Source: Euborellia annulipes
Lineage: Eukaryota; Arthropoda; Insecta; Dermaptera; Anisolabididae
DNA: 64,000 bases
Direction: 5' to 3'
Assembly: GCA_023213315.1 (NCBI GenBank)
Contig: JAKCPI010011604.1
Span: 47,015 to 111,014 of the forward strand
The translations under genes were made by a program, and so were the position numbers. The notes beneath the pieces are model-generated. The model was not told where the DNA came from. It worked only from the letters and a program-made list of their open reading frames with translations, and did no database searches. This document shows positions 55,062 through 63,569 of the stretch, piece after piece; the stretch's first letter is position 1, and each line of letters opens with the position of its first letter.

Positions 55062-55740
55062 CAAGGGCGGATTCAGAGGTGTTTCTCGGGGGGGGGGGGG
55101 TAATCTGGTGTGACTCGTCGCACAGCACAAGGGGCGTATAAAGAAATTTTTTTCGGGGGGGGGGGTCTTGCTCTCTAAAATTTTTCTACGAAAAATTTTG
55201 TTTTTCGCGGAACCAAAATTTTGATTTTTATTTATTTATTTATTTATTTATTGTACTGCTTTTAATAGCCGTAGCTAATAGTAGGGGTTCAGAGATACAT
55301 TTTGATGATTACAATTTTTCTACAAGAACAAAAACAAAAAAACCAAAACAAAACAAATAGAGAAGATGGAAACGATTCCAGGTTAGACATTCAATATACA
55401 TTATTTATTTATTCATACAAAATGAACGATCGCACTCGCATCGCCTCGGTAACAAAATTGCAAAGATCACTCAGGTCCCTCTCGGTATGTGGCCAAAGCA
55501 TAGAAACCAAGTCCCTACCCCCAGGAGCCGCACTCTTATTCCCTCGTACAAAAAATTTGAAAATTTTGATTTTGCGGAATCAAAAACTTTTGCCGCCCGT
55601 AAAAATATTTTACCTTATTTTTAGAGAACGAAAATTTTTATTTTACGTTAAAAATATATTTTTTTGCGAAAAAAGATATTTTTCAAATCTCGAGGGGGGG
55701 GGGTGGGGGTTACCCCTTTACCCCCTTGTATCCGCCCTTG
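55062..55740. mobile_element. hAT element with LINE end and A-hairpin piece
   Basis: Termini CAAGGGCGGATTCAGAGG and TTGTATCCGCCCTTG; perfect 8-bp duplication TTTTGAGG (55054-55061, 55741-55748). Inside: AATCTGGTGTGACTCGTCGC as at 36959, then further G-rich element sequence (GGGGCGTATAAAG), then a minus-strand LINE end. Confidence 0.85.
55225..55555 (-). pseudogene. LINE 3' end with (TAAA)n tail
   Basis: A minus-strand frame ends DLSDLCNFVTEAMRVRSFIL then two residues and a stop (complement at 55409-55411). A short 3' UTR and a TAAA/TTTA repeat (55229-55252) follow. The sequence and tail style resemble the end of non-LTR retrotransposon ORF2; RT is absent. Confidence 0.45.
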
Positions 55741-55835
55741 TTTTGAGGTCCCTGAATCCAAAAAAGTGGTTTTCGCAACATGGTCTGTATGTCTGTGAAC
55801 AAAATATCTAAAAAAGAACTAGGAAGTTGAAATTT

Positions 55836-56180
55836 TAAATTTAAATTTAATTGATTAATTTAAAAAAAATTTCCAGACATTCATTCTTTCATTCACTGAA
55901 TTTTCGTCCGGTACGGAAGGGTTTGAAAAATTTCCGGGCGGGTCTGAAGAATGGTAATATATACTCGGCGCTAAGTCAAAACAAATAAGGGTACGGGCCA
56001 AAAAAAAAATCGGCCGTGGAGGGTTCTATGAGGGAATGAGTTGAACATATGATTTGAAGATATCTAAAATTGAAATAATCTATAATTTCGTTCATTTTAG
56101 ATACTATACTAAACCATGTCTGAAAATACTGCAATGGGGCTCATTCAACATGACACTTTAATATTTTAACAAGACTGTGA
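55836..56180. other. Unassigned DNA
   Basis: No recognised repeat or gene. Confidence 0.35.
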
Positions 56181-56189
56181 GTGTTTTTT

Positions 56190-56262
56190 ATTGGTGGCAC
56201 GACTATGCCCCGGAAAGGTGAAAATCCTGGGTTCGATACCCGGGGGCGATGGGATGTTTGGA
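56190..56262 (+). repeat. tRNA-like fragment, second SINE type
   Basis: CCTGGGTTCGATACCCGG forms a T-arm-like stem with a good box B. The 5' half does not fold as a tRNA. A related minus-strand fragment is at 56745-56828 (complement of GCTGGTGTAGTGGGCTAGG). Confidence 0.45.
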
Positions 56263-56297
56263 CTGAATACTATTATCTTATTCAAATATGTAGATCT

Positions 56298-56460
56298 CGA
56301 AAAATATTTCACTCTAACCTCGTATACCAAAAGTCGCAGGTTCGGACCCCAGGCAGTCCGATGATTTTATTTAAGGCATTTGGATACCAAATGGCTTAAA
56401 TAAGAATGCCTGGACCCCCAATAGATATATTAAAACATACGAGTATCGTTAAAAGTCTTT
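56298..56460 (+). mobile_element. SINE, truncated, facing the next SINE
   Basis: From TAACCTCGTATACCAAAAG through box B and the palindrome to ATCGTTAAAAGTCTTTT. It meets the tail of an oppositely oriented copy. Confidence 0.75.
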
Positions 56461-56465
56461 TTTGT

Positions 56466-56731
56466 TTATAAAAAAACATTCACACTTTTTTCTCATTCAC
56501 ACTCACACTCACACACATATTCACACTGTCTTTTCGGCAACTCAGGCCATTTAAGACTTTAGACGATAACCGTTATTGATTTAATATACACATATAGGGT
56601 CCAGGCATTCTTATTTAAGCCATTTGGTATCCAATTGGCTTAAATAAAATCATCGGACTGCCTGGGGTCCGAACCCGCGACGTTTGGTATAGGAGGTAGG
56701 CACGCTACCTACTACGCCAAACTCGGGGGCT
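56466..56731 (-). mobile_element. tRNA-derived SINE, full length
   Basis: T-run, TTCACACTTTTTTCTCATTC, palindrome, tRNA-like head ending AACTCGGGGGC. Tail to tail with 56298-56460, so a transcript across both would fold into a long hairpin. Confidence 0.85.
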
Positions 56732-56744
56732 ATTTTTACTTTAA

Positions 56745-56828
56745 TGAAAAACCTCGCACGCCCAGGGTTTAAACAGGGATCTTCTTTGTAGAAGCCGACA
56801 CCCTAGCCCACTACACCAGCAAGACCCC
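56745..56828 (-). repeat. tRNA-like head, second SINE type
   Basis: Minus strand: GGGGTCTTGCTGGTGTAGTG (box A), then TGTTTAAACCCTGG (worn box B). No cloverleaf and no intact box B, so not a functional tRNA. Confidence 0.45.
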
Positions 56829-56831
56829 ATT

Positions 56832-57108
56832 TACAATTCTTATGAAATTTTGTATTTATTTACGATTCTCTATTGTGTATAAAATGTCCAAATATGAGAT
56901 TAAAATTTTGAAAAATAACCATAGTTTATTTGAAGCAGTCAACATTTAAAATGCAAGTTTGAAACTAAGGTGCTATCGGAAACTAAATATATCTCGACAC
57001 AAAAAATCTGGTGTGACCAGCACGGTGCACAACTTTCTCTTACCGAAGGGTAAGAGAAAGTTGTGTGCTGTGCGCCAGTCACACCAGAATTTTTTTTTAA
57101 GTTATATG
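56832..57108 (+). mobile_element. Family A fragment, alternative module and centre
   Basis: Module AACATTTAAAATGCAAGTTT and the hairpin at 56999-57100. Confidence 0.75.
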
Positions 57109-57485
57109 AGAAATGGATTAATGATTCTTTAATGTACTGAGTGCTATTTTAATTCTTTCTTTCCCTCCCTAGCAATACTAATTCATACAAAGACTGCTCT
57201 AATATTGAATATCAAATAAATAATTCACTGTAGGGGGTGAATTGAATTCCTGCATCTCTTTAGCTGGGATAAAAACAGATCAAGGGTTGAATAATATAAA
57301 GTGACAAGGCATCAAAGGGCGAAAGCGCAACCGCCGCCATTGTTCAATTAAGTTTTTGCTTCTTTGTTTTTCACTATAGAAGGGAATAATGTGAATTTTC
57401 AACCTGAGAAGGAGGCGAAGGGGCGTGCAAGTAAAGAGTTCGATTGAGGTGAAGGAAAAAGAATTAAACTATTGTGAGAGGATGG
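57109..57485. other. Apparently single-copy DNA
   Basis: A GC-richer patch at 57310-57435. No supported gene. Confidence 0.35.
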
Positions 57486-58190
57486 AAAAAAATATGGTGT
57501 GACTGGCGCACAGCACTTACCCTTCGGTAAGAGAAAGTTGTGCACCGTGCTGGTCACACCAGATTTTTTGTGTCGACATATATTTAGTTCCCGACAGTAC
57601 GGAACATATGAATTTAGATGTAAAATTTATAAGTGTGGGAAAATATTTATATTTTGTTACCATGACAACCATTTCTCCTATCTTTCCTATGAAATACAAG
57701 AGTAAAGTGGTCTTCAGAAGATTTCAATTGCAAAATGAGGATATACATTTTAAAGAGAATCTAAAAAATAATTGATTTTTGAATTAAAAAAAAAAAATCG
57801 TTGGAGCAAATTTTGAGAAAATCGAAAAAAAAACTGAAAAAGTGCATCAGTAAAGTACTAGTACTCTTTGGCCGATTTTGATTAAAAGCTTATTTTCACG
57901 CTCCCGGGGGTGTTTAACTTAAATATAACATTTCAGCCTCCTAGCTCAATTCCTTCATGCTCAAAATTGAACCCAGACACACACACACACACACACACAC
58001 ACCGAGAGGAGAGAGAGAGAGAGAGAGACAGACAGACCATGTCGCGAAAACCACTTTTTTGGATTCAGGGGACCTCAAAACGTGTATTTCCGTCAAAATC
58101 TCGACATTGAATTTTTGACATGAATCCAATACTTTCTCTCTATACAGTATATATATTACATATATATACATAGGTAAGAGAAAGTAAAAA
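57486..58190 (-). mobile_element. Family A copy, short centre and full right arm
   Basis: Central hairpin shortened (57486-57566), complete right arm with (CA)n(GA)n at 57976-58030, terminus GGTAAGAGAAAGTAAAAA. Confidence 0.85.
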
Positions 58191-58385
58191 CAAATCAAGA
58201 GATCTAAACAAAGCAAACTAACTCAAGATTAGTGGACACCTATAGATAAACACAACAACAACAACAACGAATCTTTAACACAGACTTAAAATGAAAGATA
58301 TTCTCGTTTCACGACAAGAAGCCGCAGGCTAAAAAATCCTGTTTGCATAACTCACCCTCTTCTCCCCAAGCCAGGCAAAAATTAC

Positions 58386-58428
58386 CTTTGCTGCCGATGC
58401 TGCCTTTGGCCTGCGAAGTTCTCAAATT
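58386..58428 (-). other. Candidate 43-nt internal exon, minus strand
   Basis: A long T tract and TTTTTTAG|AATTTG (acceptor) are followed 43 bases later by GCAAAG|GTAATT (donor). Two frames are open (for example NLRTSQAKGSIGSK). Short exons with this quality of signals occur in real genes, but no protein match is known to me. Confidence 0.3.
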
Positions 58429-58502
58429 CTAAAAAAAAAAAATTAAAAATTAAAAACAGTTATTAAATTTATGAATTTGTATGTTTATGTGATTATGCTC
58501 AG

Positions 58503-58758
58503 TAGAAGCCTAAAATATTCACCTTCAGAAGGAGTTAAAGGTCATTCGACGGATTCCCTTTTCAATTCAGCTTATTCCAGTTGCAGTGGTCAAATCTGCA
58601 AAAAAGATATCTTTAAGAATCTGTCTCACTTATCAAAAGGAAACAATGATGCCAAGATCAACGTACCTGTTCCTCAAGTTGATTTTTCTTTAAAGGGCCT
58701 CCACATCTCCCCTTACAGCCCTCCCTATCCTCCAAAAGAGTTCTTGGGCAAATCATGA
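58503..58758 (+). CDS. Candidate terminal coding exon, plus strand
   Basis: TTATGCTCAG|T is a possible acceptor. The frame then stays open for about 85 codons to TGA at 58756, with balanced composition (SPSEGVKGHSTDSLFNSAYS ... PPYPPKEFLGKS) in an otherwise stop-rich AT region. A start at 58471 would give a 95-residue single-exon frame. Ser/Pro/Lys-rich, no recognised domain. Neighbouring exon signals are on the other strand, so it may be a different gene or chance. Confidence 0.3.
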
Positions 58759-59415
58759 TGTTTATGGCTGATTGTAGAGTTTGATTGATGCAAGATGATT
58801 TTTAAAGATTCATTAAGATATTGAGGATCAATGATAAATTTGCCCAATTCTTATATTGCTATCAAGTTTACCAGAACGAAGCGATAGGTAGAGTCTATTC
58901 ACAGGATTCAAATATTCATTTTTATTTCTAAACAAGTTCAATGATGTTGATATTTGAATATATTTTTTCTTAGTTATTTCACTTTATTTGAGGGAATAAT
59001 ATGGCGACATGATATGGTGAAAATTGAGCGAATATTTTCTTATTTTGTTTGTTTATTCTTTTAGATGGGTCACCTAAAAAAAAAACAAATAAATTTACAC
59101 AATTAATATCAAGAAATTAGCGTGATTAAAAAAAAAAAATTAATAGGCCTACTTAAGATTTGATATTTTATTTTATTTATCAAAATTAAAATATATTTAT
59201 TTATTTGAGTTGACGTTTAAGATTATTAAATCACTTTTTGTTATGCTTTTCTATTTATTTTAACTTGAAATTTTCATGCCACCACGGCATTAAGAATGAT
59301 GAGAAATAATATTTCTAAATTTTTATAATGATGCCCTTGACTAAAAAAAAAAGAAAATAATATTTTTCTTATATCTTTGAGTAATTATTTTGAATGGATT
59401 TAATTAAATATTTAC
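58759..59415. other. Unassigned AT-rich DNA
   Basis: No recognised repeat. Intron-like composition. Confidence 0.4.
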
Positions 59416-59483
59416 GTACTGAAGAATTCACTTGGTTGCATTCGAAGAACGCCGAAGTGCAGCCCCCACTCCCAACCACCCAT
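59416..59483 (-). other. Candidate 68-nt exon, minus strand
   Basis: Acceptor TTTTCTCCTTTGTTTCAG|A is close to ideal; candidate donor TAC|GTAAAT. Three frames can be read (MGGWEWGLHFGVL..., DGWLGVGAALRRSSNATK then stop, WVVGSGGCTSAFFECNQ...), so phase is undecided. GC content is well above the flanking DNA. Confidence 0.4.
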
Positions 59484-59683
59484 CTGAAACAAAGGAGAAA
59501 ATTATAAATATTATATATATTATTATTATTAAAAGTGGAATTTGAAAAAAATATTGAGAGAATTGAAAAATGAAATATATAATATATAACGAATTCTGGC
59601 TGTTATACAATTAGATTAATGATATAAAAGAGGATGCAGCCAATAATAAAAAGCATCTATTTTGTTAACACTCTTTATTTCGG

Positions 59684-59719
59684 AACGTTTCGGCTATGAT
59701 CAACTAAAGCCATCTTCAG
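59684..59719 (-). ncRNA. Hammerhead-like motif, GTT site
   Basis: CTGAAGA, one T, helix II GGCT/AGCC, GAAACGTT. H17 = T is tolerated in hammerheads. Helix I is weak. Confidence 0.45.
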
Positions 59720-59803
59720 CCCTCCAAGCTAGCTACTATTATGACGATTTATTAACAAAACAATTATTTAATGAATGTATGTATATATTTCTAGCTTGGA
59801 GGG

Positions 59804-59838
59804 CTGAAGATGGCTTTGTTGATCATAGCCGAAACGTT
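59804..59838 (+). ncRNA. Hammerhead-like motif, GTT site
   Basis: Mirror partner of 59684-59719 with the same helix II and GAAACGTT; loop sequence differs slightly. Confidence 0.45.
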
Positions 59839-60005
59839 CCGAAATAAAGAGTGTTAACAAAATAGATGCTTTTTATTATTGGCTGCATCCTCTTTTTATA
59901 TCATTGAAATATATAATAATTGGTTAGTAGTAGTGTCAATGATATTTCATTAATAATCAGCTGTTTTTTTTCAAATTCCTTTTATATATATTAAAAATTA
60001 GTTAC

Positions 60006-60050
60006 CTTGAAGAAGTACTCGCAGAAACCCAAGTCTTCTGTCTTCAAAAT
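60006..60050 (-). other. Candidate exon end, minus strand
   Basis: TTCTTCAAG|GTAACT is a good minus-strand donor. The frame ending in phase reads ILKTEDLGFCEYFFK. The nearest acceptor (GTAGGTTAG) is weak, so the 5' limit is uncertain. Confidence 0.3.
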
Positions 60051-60059
60051 CTAACCTAC

Positions 60060-60170
60060 ACCCAATCCCCCTCTGTGGCTCAGTTGGCCACCTAACTCTT
60101 CAGTGGAGAGCCTCTTCTTTCTTGAGACGATCGCGAAACACGAACACTCCCGATAGACAGGTAAGTCTAT
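60060..60170 (+). other. Plus-strand donor-like site in GC-rich sequence
   Basis: GATAGACAG|GTAAGT at 60161 is a near-consensus plus-strand donor, preceded by an open plus frame. It conflicts in strand with the neighbouring minus-strand candidates; one set must be wrong or two genes overlap. TGTGGCTCAGTTGGC at 60074 resembles a tRNA box A, but no box B follows. Confidence 0.25.
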
Positions 60171-61017
60171 ATTTCAAAAAAGTTATCGATAACGGAACGG
60201 TGAAACGCGCCCACACCCAAGTAAAGTTGAAGAAGAAATGAAAATAGAAAAAACGGTGTTAGGATGCGAATCCCGGTAAGTACAAGACCGGAGTCAAGAC
60301 CTGAATGCCTCAGTAAGAGTATGGTGAGGGTAAGAATGTAGAAGAAAAGCTAAACAACACCTATCCTATCCAAAGAGCGCACCACTCCGCCTCTAACCTA
60401 CCCTCTACTAAAACATTCAGGCCAAGAATCCAGTGGACGACCGGTTTTCGATTGAAAGATTTAGATAATCTTTCTTGCAAAAAAACGCGTTAATAGAGAA
60501 TCCTCTTTTTTCTCCTGAACATCAGTCAATTAGGGAATAGACATTCTTTTCTGGAAGTCCCTATCCTAATCACCTAACGTTGCAGTGCCCCAATCACTGC
60601 CGTCCTATTTGGGAACAATGGGGAAGAAATAACAACACCTATGCCAGTATAAGAACATCATTCCCCAATCGAACAACATTCAGTTGATACTCAGAGGATC
60701 CTGAGGCCTAGACCCCCCCCTCTCCCCCCCCTCCAAAAAAAGAAAGCGTGAGCGCAGAAATGTTTTATCTCCCCCTAGATTCTATATAATGTAGTATATC
60801 TAACTTAAAGGATTATGTGTATTTAACATTTAAATTAAGCTGAAAAAGAAAAAAGATAGAAAGAGATGAAGAGATACCCCAATACACATATCCTTCCTAT
60901 GACTGATAAACCTAAAAGCTAAACACTTTGTTTTGTCTCATGAAGATGATGTCCCACGGTGGATGTTTTAATTTGCATTCGTAATAGAATACAAATTTTA
61001 CAAGAAAACCTACTTAC
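60171..61017. other. Apparently single-copy DNA, GC-richer to 60720
   Basis: No repeat family recognised. C-runs at 60713. No exon can be fixed. Confidence 0.35.
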
Positions 61018-61061
61018 ATACACATCCATTGTTATCCCACGATGTCTTCGATGATGGGGCT
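61018..61061 (-). other. Candidate 44-nt exon, minus strand
   Basis: Acceptor CATTTTTTTCAG|AGCCCC and donor GTGTAT|GTAAGT are both strong. In phase with the upstream candidate exon it would read SPIIEDIVG and stop; another frame gives APSSKTSWDNNGCV. The signals argue for a real exon although coding phase is unresolved. Confidence 0.4.
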
Positions 61062-61235
61062 CTGAAAAAAATGGTTAAATTAGGGATCCTGGAATGGAGA
61101 AAGAAAATATTAATACATCCTATTTTTATTTTTTAATCTATCTAAAATAAGTTATTGAAGTCGAATCAAAAAGAAGAAGAAATTTTGAAAAAACCTAAAT
61201 ATATCTAGCTCTGCGCCCCGCTAATAAAAATATAC

Positions 61236-61352
61236 AAGCCTTAGATGTACTGCAGGTGCTGGAAGCGCAGTTTGAGCCCTGAAGACAGGAGCAGCTAGCA
61301 GGTTAGATGAGACGTGAAGGCTGGTGATGACTCTTCTTACACTGTTTGCCAT
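61236..61352 (-). CDS. Candidate first coding exon, presequence-like peptide
   Basis: A strong acceptor (TTATTTTTCAG) lies immediately before ATG at 61352. The 39-codon frame begins MANSVRRVITSLHVSS and continues NLLAAPVFRAQTALPAPAV: basic, Ser/Ala/Leu-rich, no acidic residues, as in mitochondrial targeting peptides. A weak donor, CTT|GTATAT, ends it in phase 0; otherwise the frame runs on to a stop at 61221. Mitochondrial import is inferred from composition only; the mature protein is not identified. Confidence 0.4.
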
Positions 61353-61517
61353 CTGAAAAATAAAAAAAAATAATGTAATAAATAAATTTATTCTATTTAA
61401 GGTATATTTTTCAAGAGAGTTAGGGTAGGAGGATGGTTTTAAGCCCCAGTGGTCATTGATCTTCAATAATATTTTATAAAGAAAAATTGTTTAATAATAC
61501 TTTATATTAGGGAAATT

Positions 61518-61790
61518 TTTTTTTTTTTTTTTTAAACATTCACACTTTTTTCTCATTCACACTCACACTCACACACACATTCACGCAGTCTTTTCGGCAA
61601 CTTAGGCCATTTAAGACTTTTGACGATATCCGTTATGAATATATATTATTATTTGGGGTCCAGGCATTCTTATTTAAGCCATTTGGTATCCAAATGCCTT
61701 AAATAAAATTATCGGACTACCTGGGGTCCGAACCCGCGACGTTCGGTATAGAAGGTAGGCACGCTACCGACTACTCCAAGCCCCGTGGGC
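61518..61790 (-). mobile_element. tRNA-derived SINE with 14-bp duplication
   Basis: ATATTAGGGAAATT at 61504-61517 and 61791-61804 is a perfect duplication. Full-length copy with T18 tail complement, palindrome and tRNA-like head. Confidence 0.9.
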
Positions 61791-61889
61791 ATATTAGGGA
61801 AATTGATTTAATTAAAAAAAAATCTTTGACTATCTATTTTCTCTATATAATTATTGCCTAATGTAATGTAAATGTATAGAGTGTTACAT

Positions 61890-63534
61890 TAGGGTGGCTC
61901 TTATTTTTCAAAGTTGGAAATTTATTCGCGCTACCCCCTAGTTTGGTGCCATTGCCAAAAAAAATAACCTGTGTAAAATTTCAGCTCAATCGGATAAGGG
62001 GAAAGGGTGCCCCAAGAGCCCTGAAAATCTAAAAAAAATCAGAAAATATTCATTTTATTTATTTATCTTGTTAAATATAAATTATATACAAAAAAGTGTT
62101 ATATAAAAGTTGTAGATCTATAAAAAAATACACATAATAACATCTATCAGTTTTTTATGTGCGGCTAACGGTTTCAGAGAAAACCGCGAAAATCCATTTT
62201 TACTTTCTCTTACCTATACATGTAATATATATAGAGAGAGATAATATTTGGTTTCATGTAATAAATTTGATGTCGAGATTTTGATGGATATACACGTTTT
62301 GAGATCCCCTGAGTCCAAAAAAATGGTTTATGCAACATGGGCTGCCTCGGTGGGGGTGGCGCGGTGGTGGGGGTGGGGGTGTTTTGTGAACAAAATATCT
62401 CATGAACGAAAAGAGCTAGGAGGTTGAAATTTTATATTTAATTTAAGTACCCCCCTGGCACGTGACACGAAGCTTTAGAACAAAATCGGCCAAAAAGTAC
62501 TTTACTGATGTACTTTTTCAGTATGATTGATGATAAGATAGGATCAATGGTTGTCATGATAACAAAATATAAATATTTTTCTATATTTATAAATTTTACA
62601 TTTTAAAATTCACATGTACCATACTTTTGGACACTAAATATATGTTGACACGAAAAATCTGGTGTGATAAGCACAGTATAGAAAAATATTTATATTTTGT
62701 TATCATGAGAACCATTGATCCTATCTTTATATGAAGTACAAGAGTAATGTGTGCTTCAAAATATTTCAAAGGAAAAATGAGAATATACATTTCAGAGATC
62801 ATCTAAAAAATAATTGATTTATGAATTTTAATCAAAATCGTAAGAAAGAATTTTGAGAAAATCGAAAATAAAAAAAACTGAAAAAGTACATCAGTAAAGT
62901 ACTAGTACTTTTTGGCCGATTTTGTTCTAAAGCATCGTGTCATGTGCCAGGGGGGTACTTTAATTAAATATAAAATTTCAACCTCCTAGCTTTTTTCGTT
63001 CATGAGATATTTTGTTCACAAAACACCCCCACCCCCACCCACCCCCACCCCACCCCCACCGAGGCAGCCCATGTTGCATAAACCATTTTTTTGGACTCAG
63101 GGGATCTCAAAACGTGTATATCCATCAAAATCTCGACATCAAATTTATTACATGAAACCAAATATTATCTCTCTCTATATATATTACATGTATAAGTAAG
63201 AGAAAGTAAAAATGGATTTTCGCGGTTTTGTCTGAAACCGTTAGGTGTACATAAAAAACTGATAGATGTTATTATGTGTATTTTTTATAGATCTACAACT
63301 TTTATATAACACTTTTTTGTATATAATTTATATTTAACAAGATAAATAAATAAAATGAATATTTTCTGATTTTTTTTAGATTTTCAGGGCTCTTGGGGCA
63401 CCCTTTCCCCTTATCCGATTGAGCTGAAATTTTACACAGGTTATTTTTTTTGGCAATGGCACCAAACTAGGGGTAGCGTCAAAAAAAAATCTCAAAAAAA
63501 TTTTTTCCCCCAGTAGTAGCTAAGAGCCACCCTA
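61890..63534. mobile_element. Family H palindromic hAT-like element enclosing family A
   Basis: Termini TAGGGTGGCTCTTA and TAAGAGCCACCCTA; direct repeat GTGTTACAT on both sides (61881-61889, 63535-63543). Arms 61890-62196 and 63214-63534 pair over about 300 bp (AGCTCAATCGGATAAGGGGA, ATACACATAATAACATCTAT and complements). The apex is a whole A element. Confidence 0.8.
62197..63213. mobile_element. Family A element at the apex of H
   Basis: Both termini present, about 1.02 kb. Only the left half of the central hairpin remains (62650-62677). The variable tract is (GGGGGT)n on the left (62348-62391) and its complement on the right (63024-63061), so both arms carry the same unusual expansion. Confidence 0.85.
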
Positions 63535-63569
63535 GTGTTACATTAATAATGTACAAAATTTTTAAATTA

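Larger units (their letters stand above)
54957..55835 (+). mobile_element. Family A left arm split by hAT
   Basis: Terminal hairpin at 54961-55005, arm to GTTTTGAGG, hAT, arm again from 55741 to about 55835. Confidence 0.75.
59640..59890. mobile_element. Penelope-type palindrome with facing hammerhead motifs
   Basis: Arms of about 100 bp (AAAAAGCATCTATTTTGTTA and complement) around an apex near 59765. The minus-strand motif spans 59719-59684, the plus-strand motif 59804-59838. The outer sequence GCAGCCAATAATAAAAAG is inverted at 59870-59887. Confidence 0.65.

Noticed and set aside
55302..55811. 169-residue plus-strand frame, one of the longest in the window
   Set aside because: It spans an antisense LINE end, two hAT parts and a family A arm; an artefact of repeat junctions.
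56745..56828. Intact tRNA gene
   Set aside because: Box A is good but box B is mutated and no complete cloverleaf can be drawn. Best read as a SINE head.
61890..63534. Large palindromes as assembly artefacts
   Set aside because: Target duplications flank the element and arms differ at many positions, which fits real sequence. Long-read confirmation would still be the decisive test.
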